Shown: positions 9,497 through 18,398 of the stretch, piece after piece | How positions within the stretch are numbered: position 1 is the stretch's first letter | How the letters are laid out: every line of letters starts with the position of its first letter | Origin: an uncultured Cytophaga sp. | GTDB lineage: Bacteria; Bacteroidota; Bacteroidia; Cytophagales; Cytophagaceae | Reading direction: 5' to 3' | DNA length: 48,860 bases | NCBI RefSeq assembly: GCF_937863595.1 | Contig: NZ_CALMGQ010000182.1 | Span: 1-48,860 of the forward strand | Made by a program: the position numbers and the translations under genes | Notes under the pieces: model-generated | Told to the model about the DNA's origin: nothing | The model's database searches: none | The model's input: the letters and a program-made list of their open reading frames with translations, nothing else

Positions 9497-10890
9497 TATT
9501 GAAAATCTATTCCTTTGATAGACATACGCATGGATCCGGTTGCATAAATAACTGCTTTGATGGATTCCTTCGTTACAAATATTTCTTTCGGTTCAAGTTC
9601 TGTGATATTTGCTTTTACAGATACATTTTTTGTGATGGTGTAATTGCTTATATAAGAATTTGCTTGTTTTTTAATCTCGATTAAATCTGCAGCTAAGGAA
9701 TATCGAAGGGCTTCTTGCATGCGCTTGGTAAGCGTACTTTTCAAAATCCAATTTCCCGTTTTAACCATTGCATTTTTAGTCTCTATGGAATAATCTAAGT
9801 TCTTTAAATAGATGGTTTGAGAAACAGAATCGTATGTTGGTTTTCCTCTCAAATAAATAAAACCGGTAATGCTTCCAGACACTTTTGTTTTAACAATTAA
9901 ATTATCTCCACCACCATAAATATAAATACTATCGATGCGTACTTTTTTCTTTCCGTTTGAAGAGCTGAATGTTTGTCCACCTAAATGTTGCGTAGCAATT
10001 TTCCCTGCTTCTTCATACGTCATATCATTTACCAAAGAAATAGTAAAATTACCCGCTGCATTATTAATGTATGTTGCATTGGGTAAATTGGTAAGCTTTG
10101 TTTCAGGCTTTTTTCCTACAAACGTTTCTGTGACCCCATCGATACGGATTGAAGCTCGAGCATAGTCTTTGTCACCTGACAAAGGCGTTACAAAAATCGC
10201 TGAAGGACGTATGCGCAACCATGCTGTTGGGTTCTCATATACTTGTATGGGCTGGTGCATTGCGTTCCAGCCTTCTTCCACATATTTTCGTAATTCAACT
10301 TGGTTTTTTATTTCATTGTCGATAGACTCTGTTATTACTTTTTGTTGCGACTTGATTACGCGATCTGCAATAAATGTTATCGGCATTGAAATACTGCCAC
10401 CAGTGATAACAGGTTTTTGTATCCAATCGTACTTTTGTAAACTTGTTTGTGGTTCCAATTTCCAAAATACTCCAATTTTCAATTTGGTGTTGAAGGTCAT
10501 GCGTAAGGAAGCATCGGCTGTAAATTCATCCGAAATATTTAATCCAAACTGATTGATTTCCCATTTTATTTTTGCCCATATTTTAATGGGTACTTCATAG
10601 ACAATGTCTTCACCTTTCATTGAAAGCAGAATGGGACTCACTTTCCATACTTTCATCAATACGCCATCTTCGTAATCGGTGTCGTCGTAGATGAGGCCGT
10701 TTAATTGCGCATTCAATTGCGTTTCAATTTCACGTAGGGATAATTCAATTGGTACTACTACATGTGAAACAGGCGCTTTATACTCAAGTGTCTGGTACGC
10801 TTCGGTAGGTGCTTGTGGTTTTACAGAACGGCAAGAGGATGCAATCAAAAAAGAAAGCGCAGCAAAAATATAGGGTGCCAATTTATTCAT
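9496..10890 (-). CDS. DUF4403-family lipoprotein
   Basis: A 464-aa protein with a lipoprotein signal peptide (lipobox SSC around residue 20) that matches the DUF4403 pattern: VVPIELSLREIETQLNAQLNGLIYDD near the N-terminus, a middle region with paired WKLEPQTSL-like strands, and a C-terminal half rich in alternating strand residues. The family is thought to form a lipid-binding tubular fold in the envelope and its function is unknown. The stop codon overlaps the helicase start by one base, so the two are probably translationally coupled even though one is periplasmic and the other cytoplasmic. The ATG at 10890 is the only sensible start. Confidence 0.75.
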   Translation of the reverse strand: MNKLAPYIFAALSFLIASSCRSVKPQAPTEAYQTLEYKAPVSHVVVPIELSLREIETQLNAQLNGLIYDDTDYEDGVLMKVWKVSPILLSMKGEDIVYEVPIKIWAKIKWEINQFGLNISDEFTADASLRMTFNTKLKIGVFWKLEPQTSLQKYDWIQKPVITGGSISMPITFIADRVIKSQQKVITESIDNEIKNQVELRKYVEEGWNAMHQPIQVYENPTAWLRIRPSAIFVTPLSGDKDYARASIRIDGVTETFVGKKPETKLTNLPNATYINNAAGNFTISLVNDMTYEEAGKIATQHLGGQTFSSSNGKKKVRIDSIYIYGGGDNLIVKTKVSGSITGFIYLRGKPTYDSVSQTIYLKNLDYSIETKNAMVKTGNWILKSTLTKRMQEALRYSLAADLIEIKKQANSYISNYTITKNVSVKANITELEPKEIFVTKESIKAVIYATGSMRMSIKGIDFQ

Positions 10891-10964
10891 TCTGTGAAAG
10901 ATGTTTGAGTGTATTTTACTATATAATATACGAATAAAATATATGATTCGTATGTTTGCTATAT

Positions 10965-10998
10965 AACAAATCAGCCTTCGTTGGAAGGCTGATTTGTT
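10965..10998. terminator. perfect hairpin, bidirectional or minus-strand terminator after the PfkB gene
   Basis: AACAAATCAGCCTTC (10965-10979) pairs perfectly with GAAGGCTGATTTGTT (10984-10998) around a four-base loop. It lies 20 bases past the stop of the PfkB-family gene and before the DUF4403 gene on the same strand, so it should end the kinase transcript. The U tract on the minus strand is short. Confidence 0.8.
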
Positions 10999-11018
10999 AT
11001 GTTATTAAAGAAAGTGAA

Positions 11019-11939
11019 TTATAAATGAATTTCAAATTGAACCAAATCCACAAATTCTTGCAAGCGATCGTCCAATTCTTTTTTGCTTAATCCAACTATG
11101 CGTTCTGTTCCAAATTTCTCTACACAGAAGGAAGCCATTGCAGAGCCGTATATAATGGCACGTTTCATGTTTTCGAAAGAGGTATCTTTTGTACTTGCAA
11201 TATAGCCGATAAATCCACCAGCAAACGTGTCTCCAGCGCCGGTCGGATCAAACACATCTTCTAATGGTAATGCAGGAGCAAAGAATACTTGGTCTTTGTT
11301 GAATAATAAAGCACCGTGTTCGCCTTTTTTAATGATTAATACTTTTGGTCCCATTGCGATGATTTTGCGAGCTGCTTTAACCAAAGAGTACTCTCCAGAA
11401 AGCTGACGTGCTTCTTCATCATTTATTGACAACACATCAACCAAAGCCAATGTTTGTTTTAAATCATCCATTGCAATGTCCATCCAGAAATTCATGGTAT
11501 CCATAACAATTAACTTCGGACGTTTTGTTAAACGTTCAATAACGGTGCGTTGTACAGCCGGAGCCAAATTACCCAACATTAAATATTCGCAATCTTGATA
11601 CGTAGCAGGAATGATTGGATCAAATGAACCCAATACATTAAGTTCTGTAACCAAAGTGTCACGCGTGTTCATATCGTTGTGATATTTGCCCGACCAGAAA
11701 AACGTTTTTTCATTTTCTTTAATCTGCAAACCATCCGTATTGATGGAATGCGATTGAAGCATAGATATATCAGACGTTGGGAAGTCGCTACCGACAACAC
11801 CTACCAAGTTGATTTTGGGGTTGAAATACGAAGAAGCTAAACTGATGTAGGTAGCAGCACCACCTAAAATTTTATCTGTTTTACCGAAAGGGGTTTCAAT
11901 TGCGTCAAAAGCAACCGAACCAACTACTAATAAGCTCAT
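11019..11939 (-). CDS. PfkB-family sugar or nucleoside kinase
   Basis: A 306-aa ribokinase-fold kinase. It has the N-terminal glycine motif LGGAATYISLASSYF (substrate lid side), a central MDTMNFW and INDEEARQLSG, and the C-terminal PfkB signature DPTGAGDTFAGGF at residues 231-243. The catalytic base is D237 and the GAGD anion hole is intact. The substrate cannot be read from sequence; adenosine-type, ribose and fructose kinases all remain possible. It is a single-gene unit with its own candidate promoter at 11959-11989 and a hairpin terminator. Confidence 0.85.
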   Translation of the reverse strand: MSLLVVGSVAFDAIETPFGKTDKILGGAATYISLASSYFNPKINLVGVVGSDFPTSDISMLQSHSINTDGLQIKENEKTFFWSGKYHNDMNTRDTLVTELNVLGSFDPIIPATYQDCEYLMLGNLAPAVQRTVIERLTKRPKLIVMDTMNFWMDIAMDDLKQTLALVDVLSINDEEARQLSGEYSLVKAARKIIAMGPKVLIIKKGEHGALLFNKDQVFFAPALPLEDVFDPTGAGDTFAGGFIGYIASTKDTSFENMKRAIIYGSAMASFCVEKFGTERIVGLSKKELDDRLQEFVDLVQFEIHL

Positions 11940-11958
11940 AATACAATTAATTTATCTG

Positions 11959-11989
11959 CAAATATTGGTGCAATTGTGCTAAATCCCAA
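11959..11989 (-). promoter_or_regulatory. candidate promoter of the PfkB-family gene
   Basis: Read on the minus strand: TTG (11989-11987), 20 bases, then AATATTTG (11966-11959). This differs by one base from the Bacteroidota -7 element TAnnTTTG at a permitted spacing. The predicted start is about 12 bases before the ATG. Confidence 0.4.
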
Positions 11990-12124
11990 GCATATGGAGG
12001 AATATAAATCAACAATTGGAGCATTTATTGAAAATTTGTAAGAATATTTTTTTGCTAATGTTCTTGTAGTGTACTGTATATCTTAAATTGAAATAAGAAT
12101 ATGGATGACTGTTTTGTTATTCTA

Positions 12125-12155
12125 TTGTTCAATCGCCTATTTTTTAGTAGTTTAG
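12125..12155 (+). promoter_or_regulatory. candidate promoter upstream of the beta-barrel/TPR-CHAT pair
   Basis: TTG (12125-12127), 20 bases, TAGTTTAG (12148-12155), one base from TAnnTTTG. It lies about 22 bases before the ATG at 12178. Confidence 0.4.
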
Positions 12156-12177
12156 ATGCGTAAATTTTTAAATTAAT

Positions 12178-13131
12178 ATGCTAAAGTGTTATTGTTTTTC
12201 CAAAAGTTTTTTATTGATAGCCACACTTTTATTTATGTCTGGTTTTGCAAAGGGGCAGGGCTGTAGTGATGCAGGCTTTTGTACAATGGGCGCCATGCGA
12301 CCCAATCAAAGTTATAGTTCAAAATCGTCCATTAAATTGCGCTCTGTTGAATTCTTGCAATATGTGGGTGTAACAAAATTTAACGATGTCATTCTTACTT
12401 CCTTGGTTGATATAAATCTAGCCGTTGGAAAGCGAGGATCTGTTCAATTAAAACTTCCCTATACGTTTGTTTCAGGGCCATTGGCCCATACATCGGGTAT
12501 GTCAGATATTTCGTATTCCTATACACACGCATTGTTGCGAAAAAAAACATTTCAAATTTTAGGGACAGTTGGGGGTAAATTGCCTACAAATAATTCCAAT
12601 AAATTAAGCTCAGATGGAAGAGCCTTGCCCATGTATTACCAAACAAGTTTAGGAACGTATGATATTGTTGCAGGTATATCTTTCGTTACAAGAAATTGGT
12701 TGGTTGCCGCAGGGTATCAGCAAGCATTAAATAAAAACGACAACCAATTTAGGTGGTCGCAGTGGTCTGGCAGCTCGCTTAATGCACAAGCCTTAGAGTA
12801 TTCGGTTTCCTGGGATTTGAAACGAGGTAAGGATGTTATGTTTCGTGTAGAAAGAAATTTTCGTTCTACAAAATGGAATGCATATGTTGGACTGTTATCA
12901 ATTTATCGATTTACAAAGGACGAAGTTTCAAAAGGTACAGAGAATGTTCGTGTATTGGCAACAGGTACAGATGGCGTAGCAATCACTGCATTAACGGGTA
13001 TTGGATATCGTTTTAATACAGTTGTAGCTATAAAAGGCTTGTTTGGTTATAAAGTTCTTAGTCGATTGCATAATGCGGACGGACTTTCACGAGATTACGT
13101 TTCAAGTCTAAGTCTTGAAATTCAATTTTAA
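12178..13131 (+). CDS. exported outer-membrane beta-barrel-like protein
   Basis: A 317-aa protein with a signal peptide ending near SGFAKGQ. Most of the body has the alternating strand pattern of an outer-membrane barrel (VQLKLPYTFVSGPL, GMSDISYSYTHALL, FQILGTVGGKLPTNNSN, YQTSLGTYDIVAGISF) and the last residues end in an aromatic, LSLEIQF, as expected for a barrel closing strand. It resembles the transporter-like channels found in many Bacteroidota genomes, but I cannot name a substrate. It is followed after 27 bases by the TPR-CHAT gene, so the two likely form one transcript. Confidence 0.65.
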   Translation: MLKCYCFSKSFLLIATLLFMSGFAKGQGCSDAGFCTMGAMRPNQSYSSKSSIKLRSVEFLQYVGVTKFNDVILTSLVDINLAVGKRGSVQLKLPYTFVSGPLAHTSGMSDISYSYTHALLRKKTFQILGTVGGKLPTNNSNKLSSDGRALPMYYQTSLGTYDIVAGISFVTRNWLVAAGYQQALNKNDNQFRWSQWSGSSLNAQALEYSVSWDLKRGKDVMFRVERNFRSTKWNAYVGLLSIYRFTKDEVSKGTENVRVLATGTDGVAITALTGIGYRFNTVVAIKGLFGYKVLSRLHNADGLSRDYVSSLSLEIQF

Positions 13132-13158
13132 AATTAAATCAATCTTTTTTTTAAGAAT

Positions 13159-15855
13159 ATGAAAAGCATTTTATCTACAGGGATTTATTTATTTTTCAGT
13201 TTAACTCTTTTGGCACAAACGGAGCAAACCTTTATTGATATAGCCGATAGCTTATTTGAATTGGGTGAATATGAAACAAGTAAAACAGCGTATGAAAACG
13301 TTGTAATTAAGAAGCAATCAAAAATTTCTCCGCAGTATTTATATTGTCAAACTCAAATTGTGGAATGCGATATTCGTTTAAATAATTTGGAAGAAGCACA
13401 GTCGCTTGTCACAAATTGTTTAACTTTTTGTCCTGACAACTTAATAAGCGAACGGGCATTATTAGAAAATAGTCAAGCTAAAATTTTATATCAAAAAGGG
13501 CAATTAGAACAAGCTTCGAACCAAATTCAACATGCGATTCAAATCCTTCAAAGAAGCTCAATGAATCAAGGATTAGCTCTTGCCGAATGTTACAATACCC
13601 AAGGATTGATTGATTGGATAGCTGGTAACGATGAAAAAAGTTTGGAATACTTTAACCAATCGCTGGAGTTACGCAAGAAAATTTTTGGTGAAAAATCCCA
13701 TCAAGTAGCAGGGGTATATAATAATTTGGGATTGGTATATTCTGGTTTTGATTTAGATCAATCCTTAGGTTATTATGGAAAGGCATTGGTTATTTATGAA
13801 AAAATTTATCCGAGAAATCATCCTGCATTGGCTATTGAATACAGTAATCTCGGACAAATATATAGAAAGCAAAAGGTATACAATACATCCTTGGTGCAAT
13901 ATGAAAAAGCCCTTGCAATTTGGAATGAACGGTATGTAGATGCCCATCCCAATAAGGCGTTCGTCTATTCAAGCATTGCTCAAGTAGTGCAAGACAAAAA
14001 GGAGTATACTTCTGCATTAGAATATGCAAACAAAGCATTGGCTATTTATAAAACAGCGTATGGAGAAGTACATCCAAATACAGCTGCGTGTTATACATTG
14101 ATTGCTGGAATTTATTCAGATCAAGGTGATTACAACAATGCATTGATCGTTATTCAAAAATCGCTCATTTCAAATTGTAGTTCATTTTCTAAATCCGATT
14201 ACACAGCCAATCCTATAATTAAAGAATATTTTGATGGAAAATTGCTCTTGTCGACCTTAACGTTGAAAGGAGTGGTTTTGTCAAAACGTGAGTCTGAAAA
14301 AACATTAAGACTTAAAGATTTGTCCTTGGCGCTATCGACCTATCAATCTTGCGATACCTTATTGGATAAGCTACGACAAACACGAACAAGTAAAAATGAT
14401 AAAGTTGCATTGGGTATTTATAGCTATGATGTCTATGATAAAAGCATTGAGTTATGTTTGTTGTTGGCACAAAATACCTTTAGAAAGGAATTCTATTTAA
14501 CGAAGGCGTATTATTTTGTAGAAAGAAGTAAGGCGTCTGTATTGCAAGAGTCTATTGCAGAATCAAAGGCTAAAATGTTTGCAGGTATTCCCAGTGCTGA
14601 AATTGAACAAGAAGATACCTACAAAGCTACCATTACATATTTGGAACAAAAGTTAGCGAAGGGTATAACGGATGAATTGATGATGAAAAATGTGGCGGCA
14701 CAGCTCTTTGAAGTAAAAAGGAAGTACGAATCATTTATACATTCGCTTGAAATAAATTATCCAGCCTATTATAATTTGAAATACAACGTGCAGCCGATAC
14801 AGTTAGTAGTACTTCAGGCCCTATTAAAACCAACAGATTGTATCGTAGAATATTTTATTTCCGAGCAAACAAATACCATTCAAATATTTAGAATAACTCA
14901 AAAGGATTATAAAGTCTATTCCGTACCATTAATGAGTACGTATGATAAGTATATATCCGGAATGCGTAATGCTATAAAATTTAATAATAAATCTTTATTC
15001 ATTAAAACAGCATCAACACTTTACGATCAGCTTATTCCTTCCTTACCTAGTTCATGTACGCATTTAATTATAATTCCAGATGGTAAAATGGGAGCAATTC
15101 CGTTTGAAGCATTGCTAAAATCAAAACCTAAAACCGATACAGTAGATTATGCTCAATTAGATTTTTTAATCAAAAAATTTGCTGTGAGCTATACCTATGC
15201 AGGCTCTTTGTATGCCAAAGCAGGAAAGAGAAAAACAGATCAATCTATTTTGTTGTTTGCACCGGTAAACTTTAATTCTTCAAGTGATATAGCTTCATTG
15301 CCCGGCACCTTGGTTGAAGTAGATTCATTAAAAGAATTGTTTAATGGAAATAGTACACCAATAGTGTATACCTATGAAGCTGCATCAAGAAATATATTGA
15401 TAAATGATTCGATTAGTCAGTATTCAATCATCCATTTAGCAACGCACGGATTGGTTGATGAAGACCAACCAGAATTGTCTTGTATTTATACCTACGGAAC
15501 AACTGAAGAAAATGATCGTGTATATTCAGGAGATTTATATAACATTCATTTAAATGCAAATTTAGTAACACTTTCCGCCTGCCAAACGGGTTTAGGTAAA
15601 ATAGCAAAAGGTGAAGGATTGATTGGTTTATCGCGCGCCTTGTTTTATGCAGGCGCAGATAATATTAGTGTATCGTTATGGAAGGTTTCGGATCAATCAA
15701 CACAAGTGTATATGAATTATTTTTATGGAAATTATTTAAAAGAAGCGCATACAACTTTTGTAGAAGCATCTCGCGAAGCAAAATTAAAATTGTTGTATTC
15801 AGAGAAATTTAACAGTCCATATTACTGGTCAGCATTTATACTTATTGGGGAGTAG
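13159..15855 (+). CDS. exported TPR-repeat protein with C-terminal CHAT protease domain
   Basis: An 898-aa protein. A signal peptide (about residues 1-20, LFFSLTLLAQ) is followed by tetratricopeptide repeats to about residue 350, with clear tandem units of the TPR_12 kind (NLGLVYSG, NLGQIYRKQ, SIAQVVQDKKEY, LIAGIYSDQGDY). A helical linker leads to a caspase-like CHAT domain in the last about 300 residues. The catalytic pair is intact: H763 in HLATHG and C808 in LSACQTG. The GEGLIGLSRALFYAGA and LWKVSD motifs follow. CHAT proteases are clan CD peptidases, some of them gated by TPRs in defence complexes. The signal peptide puts this one outside the cytoplasm, so a CRISPR-type role is unlikely. 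The barrel-like protein upstream may be a partner. Confidence 0.88.
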   Translation: MKSILSTGIYLFFSLTLLAQTEQTFIDIADSLFELGEYETSKTAYENVVIKKQSKISPQYLYCQTQIVECDIRLNNLEEAQSLVTNCLTFCPDNLISERALLENSQAKILYQKGQLEQASNQIQHAIQILQRSSMNQGLALAECYNTQGLIDWIAGNDEKSLEYFNQSLELRKKIFGEKSHQVAGVYNNLGLVYSGFDLDQSLGYYGKALVIYEKIYPRNHPALAIEYSNLGQIYRKQKVYNTSLVQYEKALAIWNERYVDAHPNKAFVYSSIAQVVQDKKEYTSALEYANKALAIYKTAYGEVHPNTAACYTLIAGIYSDQGDYNNALIVIQKSLISNCSSFSKSDYTANPIIKEYFDGKLLLSTLTLKGVVLSKRESEKTLRLKDLSLALSTYQSCDTLLDKLRQTRTSKNDKVALGIYSYDVYDKSIELCLLLAQNTFRKEFYLTKAYYFVERSKASVLQESIAESKAKMFAGIPSAEIEQEDTYKATITYLEQKLAKGITDELMMKNVAAQLFEVKRKYESFIHSLEINYPAYYNLKYNVQPIQLVVLQALLKPTDCIVEYFISEQTNTIQIFRITQKDYKVYSVPLMSTYDKYISGMRNAIKFNNKSLFIKTASTLYDQLIPSLPSSCTHLIIIPDGKMGAIPFEALLKSKPKTDTVDYAQLDFLIKKFAVSYTYAGSLYAKAGKRKTDQSILLFAPVNFNSSSDIASLPGTLVEVDSLKELFNGNSTPIVYTYEAASRNILINDSISQYSIIHLATHGLVDEDQPELSCIYTYGTTEENDRVYSGDLYNIHLNANLVTLSACQTGLGKIAKGEGLIGLSRALFYAGADNISVSLWKVSDQSTQVYMNYFYGNYLKEAHTTFVEASREAKLKLLYSEKFNSPYYWSAFILIGE

Positions 15856-16000
15856 TTTGTAATTATAAATTAGAGTTATTCGCAATATTTTAATTTACAG
15901 AGGATTCTTTTTTTTTAATTTAATTATCTGTAAATTAAGTGTTAAGGACTGAATTGAAGTTGATTCACTTTTTGAATTAGCTAAATCTAGAACGGATTAA

Positions 16001-16008
16001 TATATTTG
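16001..16008 (+). promoter_or_regulatory. -7 promoter element that fixes the start of the next gene
   Basis: TATATTTG matches the Bacteroidota -7 consensus exactly. Transcription would begin about 16013-16016, so a TTG in this element at 16006 cannot be the start codon. The ATG at 16039 is the first usable one. Confidence 0.5.
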
Positions 16009-16038
16009 TTTCACTTTAAACTTTTAACTATTTATTTT

Positions 16039-16794
16039 ATGTCAAAATCAATCAAATTTCCATTTATTATTTTTTGTGTACTAATGATATTAATGGTGTC
16101 TTCATGTAAGAAAAATAAAGATGAAGCTCCCCAGCCTGCAGCATTTGCATATAGCAACGCTAAGTTAAATCAAAGATGGATGGTAACAAATAGCAACCGT
16201 ACCAATGGTGCTCCAGTATCTACATTGATTGCTATTGAGTTTGTAAACAATGCTTTTGTATTGTATTTTCCTAATGATAGTATTGTTACTGGCGTATATG
16301 CAACAATGGGTTCGGATTTAATTATTTTAGGTTCTTATGGTACGCTAAAAGTGAATACACTATCGGATTCAAACTTTGGATTTGAGTTAATTGTTAATGG
16401 TTCAAAATCAATTTTTACTTCAGCAAAAGCTACTCAAGCTATCGCAGATTCTGACATGACAAACAAAATTTGTAAAACTTGGAAACTAGTTGAATATACA
16501 ATTGCAGGAATGAAAGAATCACCACAAAATAGTGAAGTAACTTTTAATAAATTTGGTACGTATTTAACTAAAGATGTTGAATATGGAATAGCCGACATAG
16601 CCTCTAATACTTGGATGTGGTCAAATACGGATGAAAATCTTATCTGTTATGGCGCATGGGATGGCGGAAATATTAGTTCTTGTGATGGATTGGGTCAAGT
16701 ATCCATTGAAATATCTGCGGATGGTAAAAGCGCAATCATGGAGGAAATGGATGAAGATTTCGGGAGTATAACGTATAAGCTTGAATTGAAATAA
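16039..16794 (+). CDS. lipocalin-like lipoprotein of unknown function
   Basis: A 251-aa lipoprotein starting MSKSIKFPFIIF with lipobox MVSSC followed by a KKNKDE linker, the usual Bacteroidota surface/periplasmic lipoprotein layout. Two halves each begin with a tryptophan-led strand: WMVTNSNRTNG near the start and TWKLVEYTIAGM in the middle. This is the wording of the lipocalin-like repeats common in Bacteroidota lipoproteins. The frame extends to a TTG at 16006, but that overlaps the -7 promoter element. It is followed by its own strong terminator, so it is probably monocistronic. Confidence 0.75.
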   Translation: MSKSIKFPFIIFCVLMILMVSSCKKNKDEAPQPAAFAYSNAKLNQRWMVTNSNRTNGAPVSTLIAIEFVNNAFVLYFPNDSIVTGVYATMGSDLIILGSYGTLKVNTLSDSNFGFELIVNGSKSIFTSAKATQAIADSDMTNKICKTWKLVEYTIAGMKESPQNSEVTFNKFGTYLTKDVEYGIADIASNTWMWSNTDENLICYGAWDGGNISSCDGLGQVSIEISADGKSAIMEEMDEDFGSITYKLELK

Positions 16795-16812
16795 AATTAC
16801 AATCTTATTGAC

Positions 16813-16850
16813 AAAGTCCTTGGGTTATTATAATCCAAGGACTTTTTTTT
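16813..16850 (+). terminator. intrinsic terminator after the lipoprotein gene
   Basis: AAAGTCCTTGG (from 16813) pairs with CCAAGGACTTT (to 16845), followed by a run of T residues to 16850. A textbook Rho-independent terminator. Confidence 0.92.
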
Positions 16851-16868
16851 AATAGTGATTATTTTGAA

Positions 16869-16876
16869 TAAGTTTG
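16869..16876 (+). promoter_or_regulatory. candidate -7 element upstream of the SMR exporter
   Basis: TAAGTTTG fits TAnnTTTG exactly and is the only such element between the preceding terminator and the ATG at 16977. No clear -33 TTG is seen at the right distance, so support is partial. Confidence 0.3.
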
Positions 16877-16976
16877 CGTTTGTAAAAAATGTATTGAATA
16901 ATTTAATTAAGCATTACATATTAAATTAAAATTGCATCATTGAAATGGGGCACAGTAGTTATTTTAAATTAAAATT

Positions 16977-17303
16977 ATGAATTGGATTATACTTGTTATC
17001 GCAGGCTTATTTGAAGTTCTTTTCGCCTTTTGTTTGGGGAAAGCAAAAGAAACCATTGGAATGACTTCGTATCTGTGGCTTCTTGGGTTTGCAATAATTT
17101 CAGCTACAAGCATGTATTTATTATACAGGGCAACTCAATCCTTACCTATTGGTACTGCATATGCCGTATGGACAGGCATTGGAGCAGTAGGGACTGTAAT
17201 TGTAGGAATGATTTTTTTTAAAGAACCAGCAGATTTTTGGCGATTGGTTTTTTTAACAACCTTAATTGCATCCATTATAGGCTTGAAGTTTGTTACGAAC
17301 TAA
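16977..17303 (+). CDS. small multidrug resistance (SMR) family exporter, SugE/Gdx-like
   Basis: A 108-aa protein with four membrane helices, the standard SMR size. The essential membrane glutamate E13 is in GLFEVLFAF. The third-helix region LPIGTAYAVWTGIGAVGTVI is the wording of the SugE/Gdx guanidinium-exporter branch more than of EmrE, so proton-coupled export of guanidinium or small quaternary amines is the best guess. SMR proteins act as antiparallel dimers; only one gene is present, so it would be a homodimer. I looked upstream for a guanidine riboswitch and did not find one. Confidence 0.88.
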   Translation: MNWIILVIAGLFEVLFAFCLGKAKETIGMTSYLWLLGFAIISATSMYLLYRATQSLPIGTAYAVWTGIGAVGTVIVGMIFFKEPADFWRLVFLTTLIASIIGLKFVTN

Positions 17304-17555
17304 AAATAGATATTATATGTCGGCACTTAAAAAATTCATTAAATAAGTAAGAAAAAAATACGATTACGTGCTACCAAAATTCGCCGTGTTTGTGTTTTTT
17401 CGATCAAACACCTGCTGAATTCAACGATTACGTAGTAAGCAGTTTTAATACTACATTTCTGAATTCAACAACATTGAATTGATTTTTTATTTATAGTTCA
17501 ATCTGTTGTTAAATGGTGATAGTATTCTTTTTAAGTAAATAAATATTCACTATTA
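17304..17555. other. intergenic stretch with possible gene relic and imperfect inverted repeat
   Basis: No intact gene is present. A short ATG frame at 17319 stops after about nine codons. Two overlapping frames after it give protein-like but disrupted text (KKYDYVLPKFAVFVFF; DQTPAEFNDYVVSSFN), suggesting a decayed small gene, though this is weak. AACAACA with an inner TTGAA (about 17466-17478) can pair with TTCAA and TGTTGTT (about 17497-17511), a possible terminator for the convergent neighbours. Confidence 0.25.
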
Positions 17556-18395
17556 CTATCTGTTAGAATATTCCTCTAGTGCTCTTTTCTCTTTTTCGCT
17601 TAAGCTACTCATACCTTTATTAGATATCTTATCAAGTATGGTGTCAATTTCTTTTTGTTTACTTGCTTTTGCTTGGTTGTACCGATGATCCATTGTAAGG
17701 TGTTGATCGTGATTTTTAAAATACAAATTGTCGATTAGCAGTGCTTGTGGCTTGAGTAGTACAAAAGCTATAAATCCAATTGCGGGCAAGAGTATTGCCA
17801 GAACTGTGAATGTATTCGTTATGATTGCTGAAGGTTGCAGCATTAGAGCTATAAGTACCCCAATTACCAAGCCTCCTAAATGCGCTTCATGCCCAATATT
17901 GTCGCGCTTGGATTTTACTCCATAGATTGTATATACTACATATACGAGCCCGAATAGCCACGCTGGAATATGAATGGGTAAAAATAAAAATCCAATCCCC
18001 ATGCCTGGGAACAAAACAATAGATGCGAATACGATCCCACTTACAGCGCCAGATGCACCAACTGCTGTATAGTCGCCATGATTGCGGTGTACAAATAGTG
18101 AAAACAAGCTGCTTCCAATTAAGCTAGCGAAATAAATCAATATAAAAGGAATGATGCCAAGGTAGTTTTCAATACTACCACTAAATGCATATAAGGTATA
18201 CATATTCGAAGCAAAGTGCATCCAGCCTACATGTAAAAAGCCAGAAGTGACAATACGCTTATACTCTTTATGTATCAAGATTCGATCAACTTCGAATTTA
18301 AATCGATCAAAAAATACCTGACTACGTAATCCTTGATACGTTACTAATAGGTTGATGAGTATTAATATTAGTGCAATGATGCTTGTTTCATTCAT
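17556..18395 (-). CDS. rhomboid-family intramembrane serine protease
   Basis: A 279-aa membrane protein with about six to seven hydrophobic helices. The rhomboid signature is complete: a loop after the first helices with GWMHFASNMYTLYAF, the nucleophile motif GASGAVSG (serine within GxSG), and the catalytic histidine in HEAHLGGLVIG. The soluble C-terminus (about residues 225-279) is charged. Such proteases cleave single-pass membrane proteins within the bilayer. Its start is three bases after the stop of the secreted protein gene, so it is the last gene of the minus-strand run. Substrates are unknown. Confidence 0.9.
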   Translation of the reverse strand: MNETSIIALILILINLLVTYQGLRSQVFFDRFKFEVDRILIHKEYKRIVTSGFLHVGWMHFASNMYTLYAFSGSIENYLGIIPFILIYFASLIGSSLFSLFVHRNHGDYTAVGASGAVSGIVFASIVLFPGMGIGFLFLPIHIPAWLFGLVYVVYTIYGVKSKRDNIGHEAHLGGLVIGVLIALMLQPSAIITNTFTVLAILLPAIGFIAFVLLKPQALLIDNLYFKNHDQHLTMDHRYNQAKASKQKEIDTILDKISNKGMSSLSEKEKRALEEYSNR

Positions 18396-18398
18396 TGG

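Noticed and set aside
13159..15855. Craspase-type CRISPR-linked TPR-CHAT protease
   Set aside because: It has a signal peptide and no CRISPR or Cas gene nearby, so a cytoplasmic effector role is not supported.
16851..16976. guanidine riboswitch in front of the SugE-like exporter
   Set aside because: No paired ACGG-loop hairpins or other known guanidine-class features appear in the 126 bases between the terminator and the ATG.
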